A stretch of DNA of 64,000 nucleotides from Actinomadura syzygii (GTDB lineage: Bacteria > Actinomycetota > Actinomycetes > Streptosporangiales > Streptosporangiaceae): assembly GCF_008085905.1 (NCBI RefSeq), contig NZ_VSFF01000004.1, positions 248,001-312,000 of the forward strand, in the 5' to 3' direction. Position 1 is the first letter of the stretch. Every line of letters begins with the position of its first letter. Positions 54,364-63,761 of the stretch are shown here, one piece after another. The position numbers and the translations under genes were made by a program. The notes under the pieces were generated by a model that made no database searches, was not told where the DNA came from, and saw only the letters and a list, made by a program, of their open reading frames with translations.

Positions 54364-55046
54364 CGATCAACGAATTGGCTGCGGGAAGTGGGCCCCGCGA
54401 GGAGCCCAACCTGCGTGAACAGGCATATGAGCGGATGCGCGAGCAGATCTTCACCCGCGAACTGGAGCCGGGGATGCTGCTGTCCGAGGTCCGCCTGGCC
54501 AAGGCGTACGGGATCAGCCGCACCCCGGTGCGCGAGGCGATCAAGCAGCTGGCCCAGGCGGGCCTCGTCCGGCTGGTGCCCGGTCGCGGCGCCTTCGTGA
54601 CCGAGCTCGCGCCGCACGACGTGGTCGAGATCTATGAATTGCGTGAGCAGTTGGAGTGCTATGCGATCCGGATCGGCGCCCGCCGGCTCACCGACGAGCA
54701 GATCGCGGAGTTGGAGGTGCAGGCCGACGAGGCCGACCGGCTGCGCGAGGCCGGCGATCTGAAGGGGGCGTTCGAACTGGCGGTGGCCACCCACCGCCGC
54801 TTCACCCGAGCGGCGCGCAACGCCCGCCTGGCCCGGATTCTGGAGCAGTTGGAGGACGAGTCCCGCCGGGTGTCGCATCTGACCTTCACGCACCCGGGCA
54901 GGCTCTCGGCGGCGCTGGCGGAGCACCGGGACATCCTCACCGCGCTGCGGGCCCGCGACGGGGACGCCGCCGAGGCCGCGCTGCGCGCCCACCTGCGCGC
55001 CGACCGGGACGCGGCGGTGGACCAGTTCGCGCCGGACACGTACTGA
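54360..55046 (+). CDS. GntR-family (FCD domain) regulator of the amine regulon
   Basis: 228 residues. The winged helix has LREQAYERMREQIFTRELEPG and recognition segment GISRTPVREAIKQLAQAGLV. The FCD domain has ELREQLECYAIRIGA, an ATHRRFTRAARN histidine region and LAEHRDILTALRARDG. It is divergent from the nine-gene amine operon and adjacent to the Liv importer, and matching operators stand before both. Its start is apparently leaderless. Confidence 0.92.
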   Translation: MTINELAAGSGPREEPNLREQAYERMREQIFTRELEPGMLLSEVRLAKAYGISRTPVREAIKQLAQAGLVRLVPGRGAFVTELAPHDVVEIYELREQLECYAIRIGARRLTDEQIAELEVQADEADRLREAGDLKGAFELAVATHRRFTRAARNARLARILEQLEDESRRVSHLTFTHPGRLSAALAEHRDILTALRARDGDAAEAALRAHLRADRDAAVDQFAPDTY

Positions 55047-55062
55047 ACCGATCCCGGCACGA

Positions 55063-56265
55063 TCAGCCCGCCGAAGGCGAGGGCGCCGGGGTCTGCCGCG
55101 CCGAGAGGACCTCGGTGAGTCTGAAGCTCCCGGCCGGCGTCCATCGGACGATCATGTTGGACTCGCTGGCCAGGCCCCGGTGGTTGTCCGGGGAGAAGCA
55201 GTACCGGCCGAGCACGCCCTCGTACCCGCAGGTCTTCTCGATGCGCCGGGCGAGGGACTTCGGGTCGCCCTTGCCGGCCGCCTTCGCCGCCTGGGCGATG
55301 AGCGCGACGGTGTCGGCGACATAGCCGGCCACCGTGTCGGGGCGTTTACCGCCATTGGCCTTGACATAGGCGTCGACGAACTGCTTCGCCTTCGCCGCGC
55401 CGGCCATTCCGGACGGCACCTGATCGGGGATCAGAACGGGGCTGGCGTCGGAGTACACGCCGCCCTCGGGCAGATTCGAAGCGGCCAAGTGCGCGAGGTC
55501 GTAGTTGACCGAGGCGTGGCCCGCGAACACCGGTTGCGGCATCCGCAGTTGGGCCATGCCCTTGAGGACCGCGATGAGGTTGGCTCCGGAAGAGCAGGAG
55601 TAGACGACGTCGGGTTTCGCCGCGCGAATCTTGGTGAGCTGCGCGGTGAGGTCGGTGTCCCCCTGCTGGAAGGACTCGCTCGCGACGACCTCAAGGCCGT
55701 ATCTGGGCGCGGCCCGGCTTATGGCGTCGGCGTAGCCCTTGCCTCCGGCGTCCGCCGTGTAAATGCAGGCCACGCGCCGCCATCCGCGCTTCTGCATGAA
55801 CTGCGCGGGCACGTCGCCGACGAGCGTGACCCTTGGAGCGTCGACCAGGAACAGCGACGGTGTGGTGCTCTCGGGGAACGGCGTGATGCAGAACATCGGG
55901 GTGCGGGCCGCGTCGCTGAGCCGGTGCGCCGGATCGCACAACTGCGTCGGGGTCGGCCCGACGATCGCCGACACCTTGTCCCGGAGGTACTCGCGGGTGA
56001 TCTTCACGGCGGTGTCCGGGCTCGTCCGGGAGTCCTCGACGCGCGTCCGCAGCCGTATGCCGGTGTCGCGCTCGGCCTGGGCGACGGCGAGCGTGAACGC
56101 CTGCCGCTCCGCGGTGCCGACCGGCGCGAACGGCCCGGTGAGGTCGAACATCGCGCCGATGTACACGGAATTCTCGTCCTTCTGCGCTGACGGTTGACCG
56201 GCTGAGCAGCCGACCGCGCCGACGACCACGGAGGCGCCCACGGCCAGCAGGGCGATTCGAGACAT
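55063..56265 (-). CDS. Liv-type ABC binding lipoprotein
   Basis: 400 residues. The short signal ALLAVGASVVVGAVGC gives lipid Cys20. The mature part has the leucine-binding-protein fold (VYIGAMFDLTGPFAPVG, LRDKVSAIVGPTPTQL, SESFQQGDTDLTAQLTKIRA). Related proteins bind branched-chain amino acids, amides or aromatic acids. Last gene of the five-gene importer operon. Given the neighbouring operon, an amine- or amino-acid-like ligand is likely. Confidence 0.9.
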   Translation of the reverse strand: MSRIALLAVGASVVVGAVGCSAGQPSAQKDENSVYIGAMFDLTGPFAPVGTAERQAFTLAVAQAERDTGIRLRTRVEDSRTSPDTAVKITREYLRDKVSAIVGPTPTQLCDPAHRLSDAARTPMFCITPFPESTTPSLFLVDAPRVTLVGDVPAQFMQKRGWRRVACIYTADAGGKGYADAISRAAPRYGLEVVASESFQQGDTDLTAQLTKIRAAKPDVVYSCSSGANLIAVLKGMAQLRMPQPVFAGHASVNYDLAHLAASNLPEGGVYSDASPVLIPDQVPSGMAGAAKAKQFVDAYVKANGGKRPDTVAGYVADTVALIAQAAKAAGKGDPKSLARRIEKTCGYEGVLGRYCFSPDNHRGLASESNMIVRWTPAGSFRLTEVLSARQTPAPSPSAG

Positions 56266-56274
56266 GGCTGACTC

Positions 56275-57189
56275 CTAATCTGTGGCGGGGTGAGTGGACA
56301 CGGGAGCCTCGCGCCGATCATCGGAGATGCGGACGCGGCCGACCCGCCGCAGGCGGATCGAGTCTTTGCCGAGCAGGACCAGCAGCAGCAGGGCCAGGGA
56401 CACGACGTCTTTGAGGTCGGAGGAGATGTAGCCCGCCGTGAGGGACTCCGTCAGCCCCAGGAAGAGTCCCGCGACCGTCGCGCCGAGAAAGCCCCAGCCG
56501 CCGAGGGCCGCGGCGATGAAACCCTTGAGCGACAGCAGGAATCCCGACGCGGGCGCCATCGCGGCGACGGGTCCGAGGAGGACCCCGGACAGCGCCCCGA
56601 GGGCCGCGGCGATGATGAGGCCGATCGTCCGGACCGCGGTCGGGTGGATCCCCACCAGCATGGCCCCGGTGGGATTCTCCGCGCAGGCGCGCATGGCCTT
56701 GCCCCAGCGGGATCGTCCGGCGAGCACGAGCGCGGTGATGAGGACGGCGGTGGCGGCGACGATGACGAGTTGCTGACGCTGCAGACTGGCCCCGAGGAAC
56801 GAGACCGGAGGGCCCGCCACGGCCGGGGCGAGCTGCCGCGGCTCCGGGCCGAACCCGAGACTCAGCAACTCCTCCATCGCGAACGCGAGGGCGAGCATGA
56901 CGAGGGTTCCGCTGAGTTCGGTCTGCCGCGCGACGCGCCGCAGGATCAGGACGTCCGCGGCGAGCGTCACCGCTCCCGCCGACGCGACCACCACGACGAC
57001 GGCGGGCGCCATCGGCCAGCCGCGCTCGGTCAGGGCGTTCGTCCCGAGGACCCCGAGCACGACCATGCAGCCGCTGACGAAGAACAGCTGGCCGGACACC
57101 TTCCGCACCAGCGCCCAGGTCAGCGACAGCAGCGCGTAGGCGGCACCGGCGATCACGCCGGTGATCAGGAATTGGGCGGTCTCAGCCAC
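56275..57189 (-). CDS. livH: Liv-type ABC permease (LivH class)
   Basis: 304 residues, about eight membrane segments. LivH motifs: GVIAGAAYALLSLTWALVRK, RSRWGKAMRACAENPTGAML and the EAA-like AAALGGWGFLGATVAGLFLG. The ATG overlaps the LivF stop by eight bases. Confidence 0.92.
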   Translation of the reverse strand: MAETAQFLITGVIAGAAYALLSLTWALVRKVSGQLFFVSGCMVVLGVLGTNALTERGWPMAPAVVVVVASAGAVTLAADVLILRRVARQTELSGTLVMLALAFAMEELLSLGFGPEPRQLAPAVAGPPVSFLGASLQRQQLVIVAATAVLITALVLAGRSRWGKAMRACAENPTGAMLVGIHPTAVRTIGLIIAAALGALSGVLLGPVAAMAPASGFLLSLKGFIAAALGGWGFLGATVAGLFLGLTESLTAGYISSDLKDVVSLALLLLVLLGKDSIRLRRVGRVRISDDRREAPVSTHPATD

Positions 57190-57907
57190 TGCCCCGTCCT
57201 CCCAGGTAGGCGTTGATCACCATCGGGTCGTCCAGCAGCGTCGACGCGGCGCCGGTCACCGCGATCCGGCCGCGCCGGAGCACCGCCGCCCGGTCGCCGA
57301 CTCCGAGGGCGAGCGCGGCGTTCTGCTCGATGAGGACGATTCCGATGCCGTCGTCGGCGAGCGCGCGCAGGGCCGTCAGGATCTGCCGGGTCATGCCGGG
57401 CGAGAGCCCCAGCGAGGGCTCGTCCAGCACGAGGAAGCGCGGGTCGGCCATCAGCGCGCGGCCGATCGCGGTCATCTGCTGCTCGCCGCCCGACAGCGTC
57501 CCGGCGGACCGCGGGAGCAGGGACGCCAGCGGCGGGAATATCTCCACGACCAGGGACAGCCGGTCCAGGGCGTGCCGACGGCCATGGCGGAACCCGCCGA
57601 GTTCGAGGTTGTCGGCGACGGTCAGGCCGCCGAACAGACCGCGGTCCTCGGGCACCAGGGCGATGCCTCGGCGCGCCCGCTGCGACGGGGAGAGACCGTC
57701 CAGCCGGGTCCCGCCGTCCGTGACCGAACCGGAGCGCGGCTTCAGCAGGCCGGCCACGCAGCGCGCGAGAGTGGTCTTCCCGGCCCCGTTGGAACCGAGG
57801 AGGCAGACGATCTCACCGCCGCCGACGCTCAGGTCGATGCCGTGCAGGACGTCGGCCGCCCCGTACCCGGCGACCAGCTCACTGATCCGCAGCACGGGGG
57901 CGCTCAC
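57182..57907 (-). CDS. livF: Liv-type ABC ATPase (LivF class)
   Basis: 241 residues from GTG (GTGA overlap with livG). Walker A GSNGAGKTT, signature LSGGEQQMTAIGRAL, Walker B FLVLDEPSLGLSP, H-loop region IVLIEQNAALALG and the LivF end INAYLGG. Confidence 0.94.
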   Translation of the reverse strand: MSAPVLRISELVAGYGAADVLHGIDLSVGGGEIVCLLGSNGAGKTTLARCVAGLLKPRSGSVTDGGTRLDGLSPSQRARRGIALVPEDRGLFGGLTVADNLELGGFRHGRRHALDRLSLVVEIFPPLASLLPRSAGTLSGGEQQMTAIGRALMADPRFLVLDEPSLGLSPGMTRQILTALRALADDGIGIVLIEQNAALALGVGDRAAVLRRGRIAVTGAASTLLDDPMVINAYLGGRGSG

Positions 57908-58680
57908 AGCGGCGTCCCGAGGTAGGCGTCGACCACGGCCGGATGATCGCGGACCATCGCCGGCGGCCCGGACGCGACCACCCCGCCGCCGGCGAGGACG
58001 AGCACCTCGTCGCACAGCTCCATGATCAGTTCGAGGTGGTGCTCGACGATCAGCAGCCCGACGTCCCCGGCCGCGACCTGGCGCAGCGCGTCCGCCAGGG
58101 CGCCGGTCTCGGTGTCGTCGAGTCCGGCCGCGGGCTCGTCGAGCAGCACGAACCGCGGGTCGCCGGCCAGCCCGCGGGCCACCGACACCAGTCGCTGCTG
58201 GCCCGTCGTGAGCGCGTGCGCCGGCGTGTCGGCCAGGTGGCCGCATCCGACGAGGTCCAGCGCGCGCACGGCGCACTCGCGGAGCCGGATCTCCTCGTGC
58301 CGGACGGACGGCAGCCGCAGCGCGGCGGCCACGATGCCCACCCGCCCGCGGACGTGCGCACCCACGAGGACGTTGTCGAGGACCGTGAGGTGTTCGAGCA
58401 GCCGGGCGTGCTGGAACGTCCGCGACAACCCGCCGCGGCACAGGTCGTCGGGTGATCGGCCGGTCGCCCGGGAACCGCTCAGCCAGATGTCCCCGCCGTC
58501 CGGTGCGAGGACCCCGGTCACGCAGTTGATCAAGGTGGACTTGCCCGCGCCGTTGGGACCGATCAGCCCGACCACCCGGCCCGGGTCCAGCCGGAAGCCC
58601 ACGTCGCGGAGGACCTGGAGACCGCCGAAGCTTCGACAGAGCCGGGCGACGGTCAGCCCGTGTCGTTCGTCACCGCTCAT
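57904..58680 (-). CDS. livG: Liv-type ABC ATPase (LivG class)
   Basis: 258 residues. Walker A GPNGAGKST, a variant signature LTTGQQRLVSVARGL in place of LSGGQ, Walker B FVLLDEPAAGLDDTE, H-loop LLIVEHHLELIMELCD and the end VVDAYLG typical of LivG. The start overlaps the livM stop by eleven bases. Confidence 0.93.
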   Translation of the reverse strand: MSGDERHGLTVARLCRSFGGLQVLRDVGFRLDPGRVVGLIGPNGAGKSTLINCVTGVLAPDGGDIWLSGSRATGRSPDDLCRGGLSRTFQHARLLEHLTVLDNVLVGAHVRGRVGIVAAALRLPSVRHEEIRLRECAVRALDLVGCGHLADTPAHALTTGQQRLVSVARGLAGDPRFVLLDEPAAGLDDTETGALADALRQVAAGDVGLLIVEHHLELIMELCDEVLVLAGGGVVASGPPAMVRDHPAVVDAYLGTPL

Positions 58681-59728
58681 CGGCGGTCCTTTCCGAGGGT
58701 CCGGTCGTCACGACGGACCGCGAGGGGTGTGCCAGGGGCCCGAGTCGCCACAGGCGGCCGAGTCCGGTGACGGCCGCAGCCACGAGGCCCTGCGGGAGGA
58801 ACCCGGCGAAGACCAGCAGCAGCAGCGGCGTGAGGAGCGCCTCCCGGTCCGAGCCGAGGTCCACGGCCTCGGGCAGGACCTGCAGCACCACGAGCCCGAC
58901 GACCCCGCCCCAGGGGCTTCTGGGACCGCCGACGATCACCGCCGCGAGCAGGACGATCGACTGTCCGACCGAGAACTGCTCGGGCGTCAGGAACTGGTTG
59001 TAGTACGCGTACAGCCCCCCGGACAGCCCCGAGCACAGGCCGCTGATCACGAAGGCGGTGCTCTTGGCCTTCGTCACGCGGACTCCCACCGAGCGGGCGA
59101 GGTCCTCCCCCACCGACAGCGCCTCGAAGGAGCGCCCGATACGGCTGCGCTGGACGTTGGCGACCAGCACGCCGGTCACGATCACGGCGGCCCACGCGAC
59201 CGCGTAGAAGGTCGTCTCACCGGAGACGTCGAGGAATCCCAGGCGCAGACTCCCTTCCATCGCGACCCCGTCGGCTCCGCCGGTGACCGGCTCGGCCAGG
59301 ACCGCGATCCGCTGGAACATCAGAGCGAGTACGAGAGTGGCGAGGGACAGGTAGAGGCCGCTGAGGCGCAGGAAGGGCGTCAGCGCGCACGCGACCGCGC
59401 CGCCCGCGACGACCGCGGCGCACAGGGCGAGCTCCGGCGGGGCGCCGAGCCGGACGCTCACCGACGCGGCGGTGAACGCGCCCACCCCGGTGAGCGCGCC
59501 CTGCCCAAGGGAGATCAGCCCTGCCCGGCCGACCAGCAACGACAGTCCCACCGCGCTCACGCTGGAGATCGCGACGGGCACCAGCAGCGGGATCACCCAC
59601 GAACCCAGCGCCACCGGCGCCACTGCGGCCATCAGCCCCAGCGCCACCGGCGCCCGCCAGCTCGGCGGCGTCGCCGACGCGGCCGAACGCCCGCGCCGCT
59701 GTGCGACCAGGCCATCAACTCGGGTCAT
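58670..59728 (-). CDS. livM: Liv-type ABC permease (LivM class)
   Basis: 352 residues starting MTRVDGLVAQRRGR, about nine membrane segments. LivM motifs: GLISLGQGALTGVGAFTAA, RSRIGRSFEALSVGEDLARSVGV and VVGGPRSPWGGVVG. First gene of the importer operon. The ATG at 59728 coincides with the expected transcription start of the promoter at 59735-59764, hence probably leaderless; an in-frame start further upstream would run through the promoter. Confidence 0.9.
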   Translation of the reverse strand: MTRVDGLVAQRRGRSAASATPPSWRAPVALGLMAAVAPVALGSWVIPLLVPVAISSVSAVGLSLLVGRAGLISLGQGALTGVGAFTAASVSVRLGAPPELALCAAVVAGGAVACALTPFLRLSGLYLSLATLVLALMFQRIAVLAEPVTGGADGVAMEGSLRLGFLDVSGETTFYAVAWAAVIVTGVLVANVQRSRIGRSFEALSVGEDLARSVGVRVTKAKSTAFVISGLCSGLSGGLYAYYNQFLTPEQFSVGQSIVLLAAVIVGGPRSPWGGVVGLVVLQVLPEAVDLGSDREALLTPLLLLVFAGFLPQGLVAAAVTGLGRLWRLGPLAHPSRSVVTTGPSERTADER

Positions 59729-59732
59729 ACAT

Positions 59733-59764
59733 CCAGCCTGTATCCAGGCTGGATACTCTGTCAA
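59733..59764 (-). promoter_or_regulatory. Promoter and GntR operator of the Liv importer
   Basis: On the minus strand TTGACA (59759-59764), an 18-base spacer, then CAGGCT (59735-59740), six bases before the livM ATG. Between the boxes lies a perfect palindrome, GTATCCAG-G-CTGGATAC (59740-59756), and an overlapping one, CCAGCCTG-TATC-CAGGCTGG (59733-59752). It matches O1 of the GntR gene in 15 of 17 bases. Confidence 0.75.
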
Positions 59765-59894
59765 CCCTGCGATGACGTGCAGATCTGGGCAAGGGGGATC
59801 CGGCGTGGGCGAGGTCGCGCCCCTCCCCCGCACCGAGTCGCGCCGTCGCTATCGGCTTGGACGACGAAAAGGAGAACCGCGGCCGTGATCTTCT

Positions 59895-62216
59895 TCAGGT
59901 CCCGCTGTTCCTCGTGGCCCAGGAGGCGATCTGCGCCCGGGAAACGAAGCCCAGTTTCTCCAGGATGTGTTCGACGTGACCTTCGGCGGTGCGCTGGGCG
60001 ATCACCAGGGTCGCCGCGATCTCCTTGTTGGTCATTCCCTGAGCGACCAGGTCGGCGACCTGCCGTTCCCGGGAGGTGAGGGCCGACCGAGGGCGAGACG
60101 TCCGCCGGGACCGCCGCGGGTTCTCGTTCAAGGCGTAGCCGATCGCCTCGTCGGGCCCGAGCGCGACGCCACGCTCGAAAGCCGCGGCGAAGACCTCGTC
60201 GCCGAGCGTTTCGCGGAGCTGGAAATCGCAGGGGCCGTGGAAATCCGCGAACGGCGGAGTCTCGGGCATCGATGTTCCCAGCGACCGCCACAGCATATGC
60301 GCCGCGCCGAGAAGCGTGGCCGCGTGTTCATGCTGCCCGTTGGCCGACGCGATCCAGGCCAGCACTTCCACGCACTGAGCCGTATTCCACCGGTCATTGC
60401 TGTGCCGCTGGAGCCGCAGGCTCTCCCCGATCGTTGCTTCGGCCCCGGGCTGGTCGCCGCGACGATACCGGGTGAAGCCGAGCGCCCATAGCGCCAGAGG
60501 CCGGTACAGATGCGTGCCGTGCTCCTCGCAGATCGCGAGGGACTCCTCGCAGAACCTCTCGGCACGGTCGGTCTCACCGGAGGCGGAGGCGGCCAACGCC
60601 ATGCGATACAGCGTTACCGCGCAGGTGCCGGGAGGCTCACCGATCCTGCGATAGCGGCGTACCGCCTCTTCCTGGAGCGAAATCGCCCTGGCGTAGTTGC
60701 CCCGGAACAGTTCGACGACGCCGAACAGCTCCGTGACATGCGCCTCCGCGGACGGGTCACCGAGTTTCTCCGCCAGAGCGGCGCAATCCCGCAAGAGAAG
60801 TTCGGCCCCGGACAAGTCACTCTGCAAAAGGGCGAGCCGACCGGCGACCCACAATGCCCTCGCCCGCGCCGCCGTCGGCGCCGGATCTTGTTCGAGCGCC
60901 AGGTTCAGCCAGTGACGCCCCTCGCCCAAAATGCCGTAATAAATCCAGTAGGGCCAGTTCGCGGTGACCATCTGGAACACGGTCCGCGCCCCACCGGGCT
61001 CGGTCAGGCAGAAATCCATGGCCGCCCTGACATTGGCATGGTCCCGGCGGAGTCGCGCATACCAACGCAACTGCTCAGGGCCGAACCGCGCCTCTTCCGA
61101 GCACCCGACCACCCGCAGGTAATGATCGCGGTGCCGACGGCCGAGCATCGCCTCCTGAGCGGACTCGACCAGCATCATCCGGCCGTACTGACGAATCGTC
61201 TCCAGCATCCGGTATCGCGCGCCGTCTCCGCAATCGTCCCGCAGCACCAGCGACTTATCGACCAAGGCGGCCACCAGATCGAAAACGTCCTCGGACGCGA
61301 TGGCCTCACCCCGGCAGACCTGTTCTGCGGCCGCCAGGTCGAATCCCCCGGAAAAGACCGACAGCCGCGCCCACAGCGTCCGCTCGCCGGGCGAGCACAG
61401 GTCACGGCTCCAGTCGACCGTCGCCCGCAGCGTCTGCTGGCGCGGCATCGCCGTGCGGCTGCCGCGCGTCAGCAGCCCGAAACGATCGTCCAGCCGGTCG
61501 ATGATCTGCTCCGTCGACAGCGACCGCAGCCGCACCGCCGCCAACTCGATCGCGAGCGGAATCCCGTCCAACCGCCGGCACAGGCGCGCCACCGCCTCCC
61601 AGTCGGCCTCGCCGAGCACAAGGCCCGGCACCGCCTCCGCCGCCCGCTCCACGAACAGCCGCACGGCCTCGGACTCGTCGAGGCGGCGCGCCGACAGGGC
61701 CTCGTCGGGCACCGGGAGAGACATCGGAGGCACCTCGAGAACGGTCTCACCCCCGACTCCGAGCGGCTGCCGGCTGGTCACCAGGATGCGCACGTTGGCC
61801 GCCGCGCTGAGCAACCCGTCGACGAACGCCGCGGACACGTCCAGCAGGTGCTCACAGTTGTCCAGCACGATGAGCACGCGCTTGTCGGAGACGAAGTCCA
61901 CCAGCGAGTCCAGCGACGGCCGGACCGACCAGTCCGCCAGCCCCAGCGTCGCGGCGACCGTCGAGGCCAGCAGGTCGCCGTCCCGCAGCGGCGCCAGGTT
62001 CACCAGCCACACCCCGTCGGGGAACGTGCGACGCACGTCGGCCGCCACCCGTCGCGCCAACCGGGTCTTGCCGACCCCACCCGCCCCGACGAACGTCAGC
62101 AGTCGCGTACGACCCAGCAGGCGACGCGCCTCCGACGACTCCCTCCGGCGGCCCACGAAGCTCGTCACCTCGACCGGAAGATCGCCACGGTATCGAGGTG
62201 TCGCGCGTACAGACAT
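59895..62216 (-). CDS. AfsR/SARP-like ATPase regulator with LuxR-type DNA-binding domain
   Basis: 773 residues. An N-terminal STAND ATPase (Walker A FVGAGGVGKTRLARR, Walker B VLIVLDNCEHLLD, sensor LVTSRQPLGVGGE, IPLAIELAAVRL) is followed by TPR-like helical repeats (about 380-690, for example ARALWVAGRLALLQSDLSGA). The C-terminal LuxR helix-turn-helix is LTSRERQVADLVAQGMTNKE with the HIL/EKLGF end. No SARP domain is present. Such proteins act as ATP-dependent transcription activators. No direct tie to the importer; 59765-59894 between them shows nothing recognisable. Confidence 0.9.
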   Translation of the reverse strand: MSVRATPRYRGDLPVEVTSFVGRRRESSEARRLLGRTRLLTFVGAGGVGKTRLARRVAADVRRTFPDGVWLVNLAPLRDGDLLASTVAATLGLADWSVRPSLDSLVDFVSDKRVLIVLDNCEHLLDVSAAFVDGLLSAAANVRILVTSRQPLGVGGETVLEVPPMSLPVPDEALSARRLDESEAVRLFVERAAEAVPGLVLGEADWEAVARLCRRLDGIPLAIELAAVRLRSLSTEQIIDRLDDRFGLLTRGSRTAMPRQQTLRATVDWSRDLCSPGERTLWARLSVFSGGFDLAAAEQVCRGEAIASEDVFDLVAALVDKSLVLRDDCGDGARYRMLETIRQYGRMMLVESAQEAMLGRRHRDHYLRVVGCSEEARFGPEQLRWYARLRRDHANVRAAMDFCLTEPGGARTVFQMVTANWPYWIYYGILGEGRHWLNLALEQDPAPTAARARALWVAGRLALLQSDLSGAELLLRDCAALAEKLGDPSAEAHVTELFGVVELFRGNYARAISLQEEAVRRYRRIGEPPGTCAVTLYRMALAASASGETDRAERFCEESLAICEEHGTHLYRPLALWALGFTRYRRGDQPGAEATIGESLRLQRHSNDRWNTAQCVEVLAWIASANGQHEHAATLLGAAHMLWRSLGTSMPETPPFADFHGPCDFQLRETLGDEVFAAAFERGVALGPDEAIGYALNENPRRSRRTSRPRSALTSRERQVADLVAQGMTNKEIAATLVIAQRTAEGHVEHILEKLGFVSRAQIASWATRNSGT

Positions 62217-62425
62217 CTCAGTGCCAGCCTACGCCCGATCGGGTAAATCCCCAGGTTAATCCCGGTTTGCCAGAGGCCGGTGGCCGGGACCGCCCGCGCA
62301 TCCGCACCCGGCGACAAGAACCGCCGACAGGGCAGGACGTCTTTACCTCTTGCTCCTCACAGGCCGGTCGAGCCCGGTTCCCGATTCTCCAGCCCGCGGT
62401 GCTGCCCGCGCGTCTGGCCGGAAGC

Positions 62426-62635
62426 ATCCCGTTGGAGCAACCAGAGCAGGGCGATCACCGTGTGTTCCAGGCGTTCGACACTGCGCAGCATTTCCGTCAG
62501 GGCCGCGAAGGGGTCAGCGGTGTCCCTGTGGATCAGCGCTTCCTCCAACTCCAGCCGGAGCGCGGCAAGCGGCGTGCGCATCTCGTGCGCTGCCTGGCCG
62601 GCAAATCGGCGCTCCCTCTCGGCCAGCACCCGCTC
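62426..62635 (-). pseudogene. Histidine-kinase dimerisation-domain fragment
   Basis: The minus strand reads ERERRFAGQAAHEMRTPLAA then LRLELEEALIHRDTADPF and LRSVERLEHTVIALL, a HisKA domain with its phosphoacceptor His in AAHEMRTP. No sensor, HAMP, or ATPase domain is present on either side, and the surrounding frame (62357-62728) is out of family. A truncated relic. Confidence 0.7.
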
Positions 62636-63109
62636 TCCGCCACCCGCACCGACCCCACGAGCAGGACTCTCGCCACAACAGCAGGCTCCTGGCCCCGGTT
62701 CGATCGTCGAACTAGTCAACATCATCACTCTCTTTCCACATGGGCGTTGGTCGTTACATCACCCACTCTCACTTCCACCGGCACCCACGACAGCGGGGGA
62801 ACTACCCGTCCAGGTACCTATCCGGTGCTCTCGTCGGAGTTCGCGCACGCCCGACCGACGCCCCGCACCAGACACTCCGCAGGAATCATGCCTCCGTAGG
62901 TTGAGGCGTTGCGTCCAGATCCCGCCGTGCCGGGGCATCGCGATAGTGAACGCGCGGCCCGGCCGTGGCAGGACGTGGCCGAGCGGCGGGTGGGCCGGGC
63001 GAGCAGGATGGGCTGGCGGTGCACCAGGCGTTTCCCTCGGCACGGCGAACACGACGACCTTGCCCCAGCCGGTGCCAGTGCTGCCACTGCCTCTGCCGCG
63101 CCCAGCGTT

Positions 63110-63265
63110 CGACGACCAGTCGCGGGCTCGGCGCGCGGCAGCCGACTGGTCCTGATGGTCGCGGATTCCTCCACGGGCAAGACACGGGCATGCCGCGAGG
63201 CGCTCCGCGCCGAACTACCGCACTGGCGGGTCTGGCCACCGCCGCCCCCTGAACGACCGGCCGCT
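63110..63265 (+). pseudogene. P-loop NTPase fragment
   Basis: The plus strand reads RRPVAGSARGSRLVLMVADS then STGKTRACREALRAELPHWR, a Walker A segment of the kind seen in large actinobacterial ATPase/TPR proteins (VGDSSTGKTRACYEAL...LPGWR). Downstream sequence (VWPPPPPERPAA) starts to follow the family and then decays. No Walker B, no plausible start. A relic. Confidence 0.55.
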
Positions 63266-63761
63266 CGCGCCGACCGCGGCGCAAGATCCGACGACACGAT
63301 CGCGCGTTATCCCGCAGAACACACGCAATCCACGTGAGACACGCTCTTAGTTTGCCGGGCGACACGGAGCGGCCGAACGTGTTCCCGGCAGAGCGATCAG
63401 TTGGCTCTTTGAGTGGGCATCCCATCGGCGAGACGACCGCTTGGTCACCTGCCCGCTGACACAACTGGCGCGAAACACCGGTATCACTTGGGTCGGGAAA
63501 GCTGATCATTGAGTCACGGAAACGACCAGCGTTATCTCACCGCCGAAGCGCCTACGCCACGCATAGCACCTTAGGACGCTGGATGTGACAAGCGCTGACT
63601 TCTTGCTATGCACGTGACCCAGTGGGCCCAATAGCCGGTCCCGGCCCTGCCCGGTATGGAAGAAAGTCACCGCTCGAGGCGGTGGTGTAGTTATTCTTGC
63701 CCGAGCCGACGAGCCGACATGTACCGGCTCGGACTGGCATCGGATGCTCTATAAGCGGTTG
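63266..63761. other. Non-coding gap; nothing recognised
   Basis: No family-supported frame on either strand. GAGCCG (about 63711) and CGGCTC (about 63725) form a short inverted repeat before the next gene; its role is unknown. Confidence 0.4.

Noticed and set aside
60510..62246. A 578-residue plus-strand frame opposite the AfsR-like gene
   Set aside because: Its Arg/Gln/His-rich composition is typical of the complement of a coding strand, while the minus strand carries intact Walker and LuxR motifs.
62759..63509. Several overlapping frames of 90-290 residues on both strands
   Set aside because: No family features apart from the P-loop fragment; overlapping frames in all directions are expected at this GC content.
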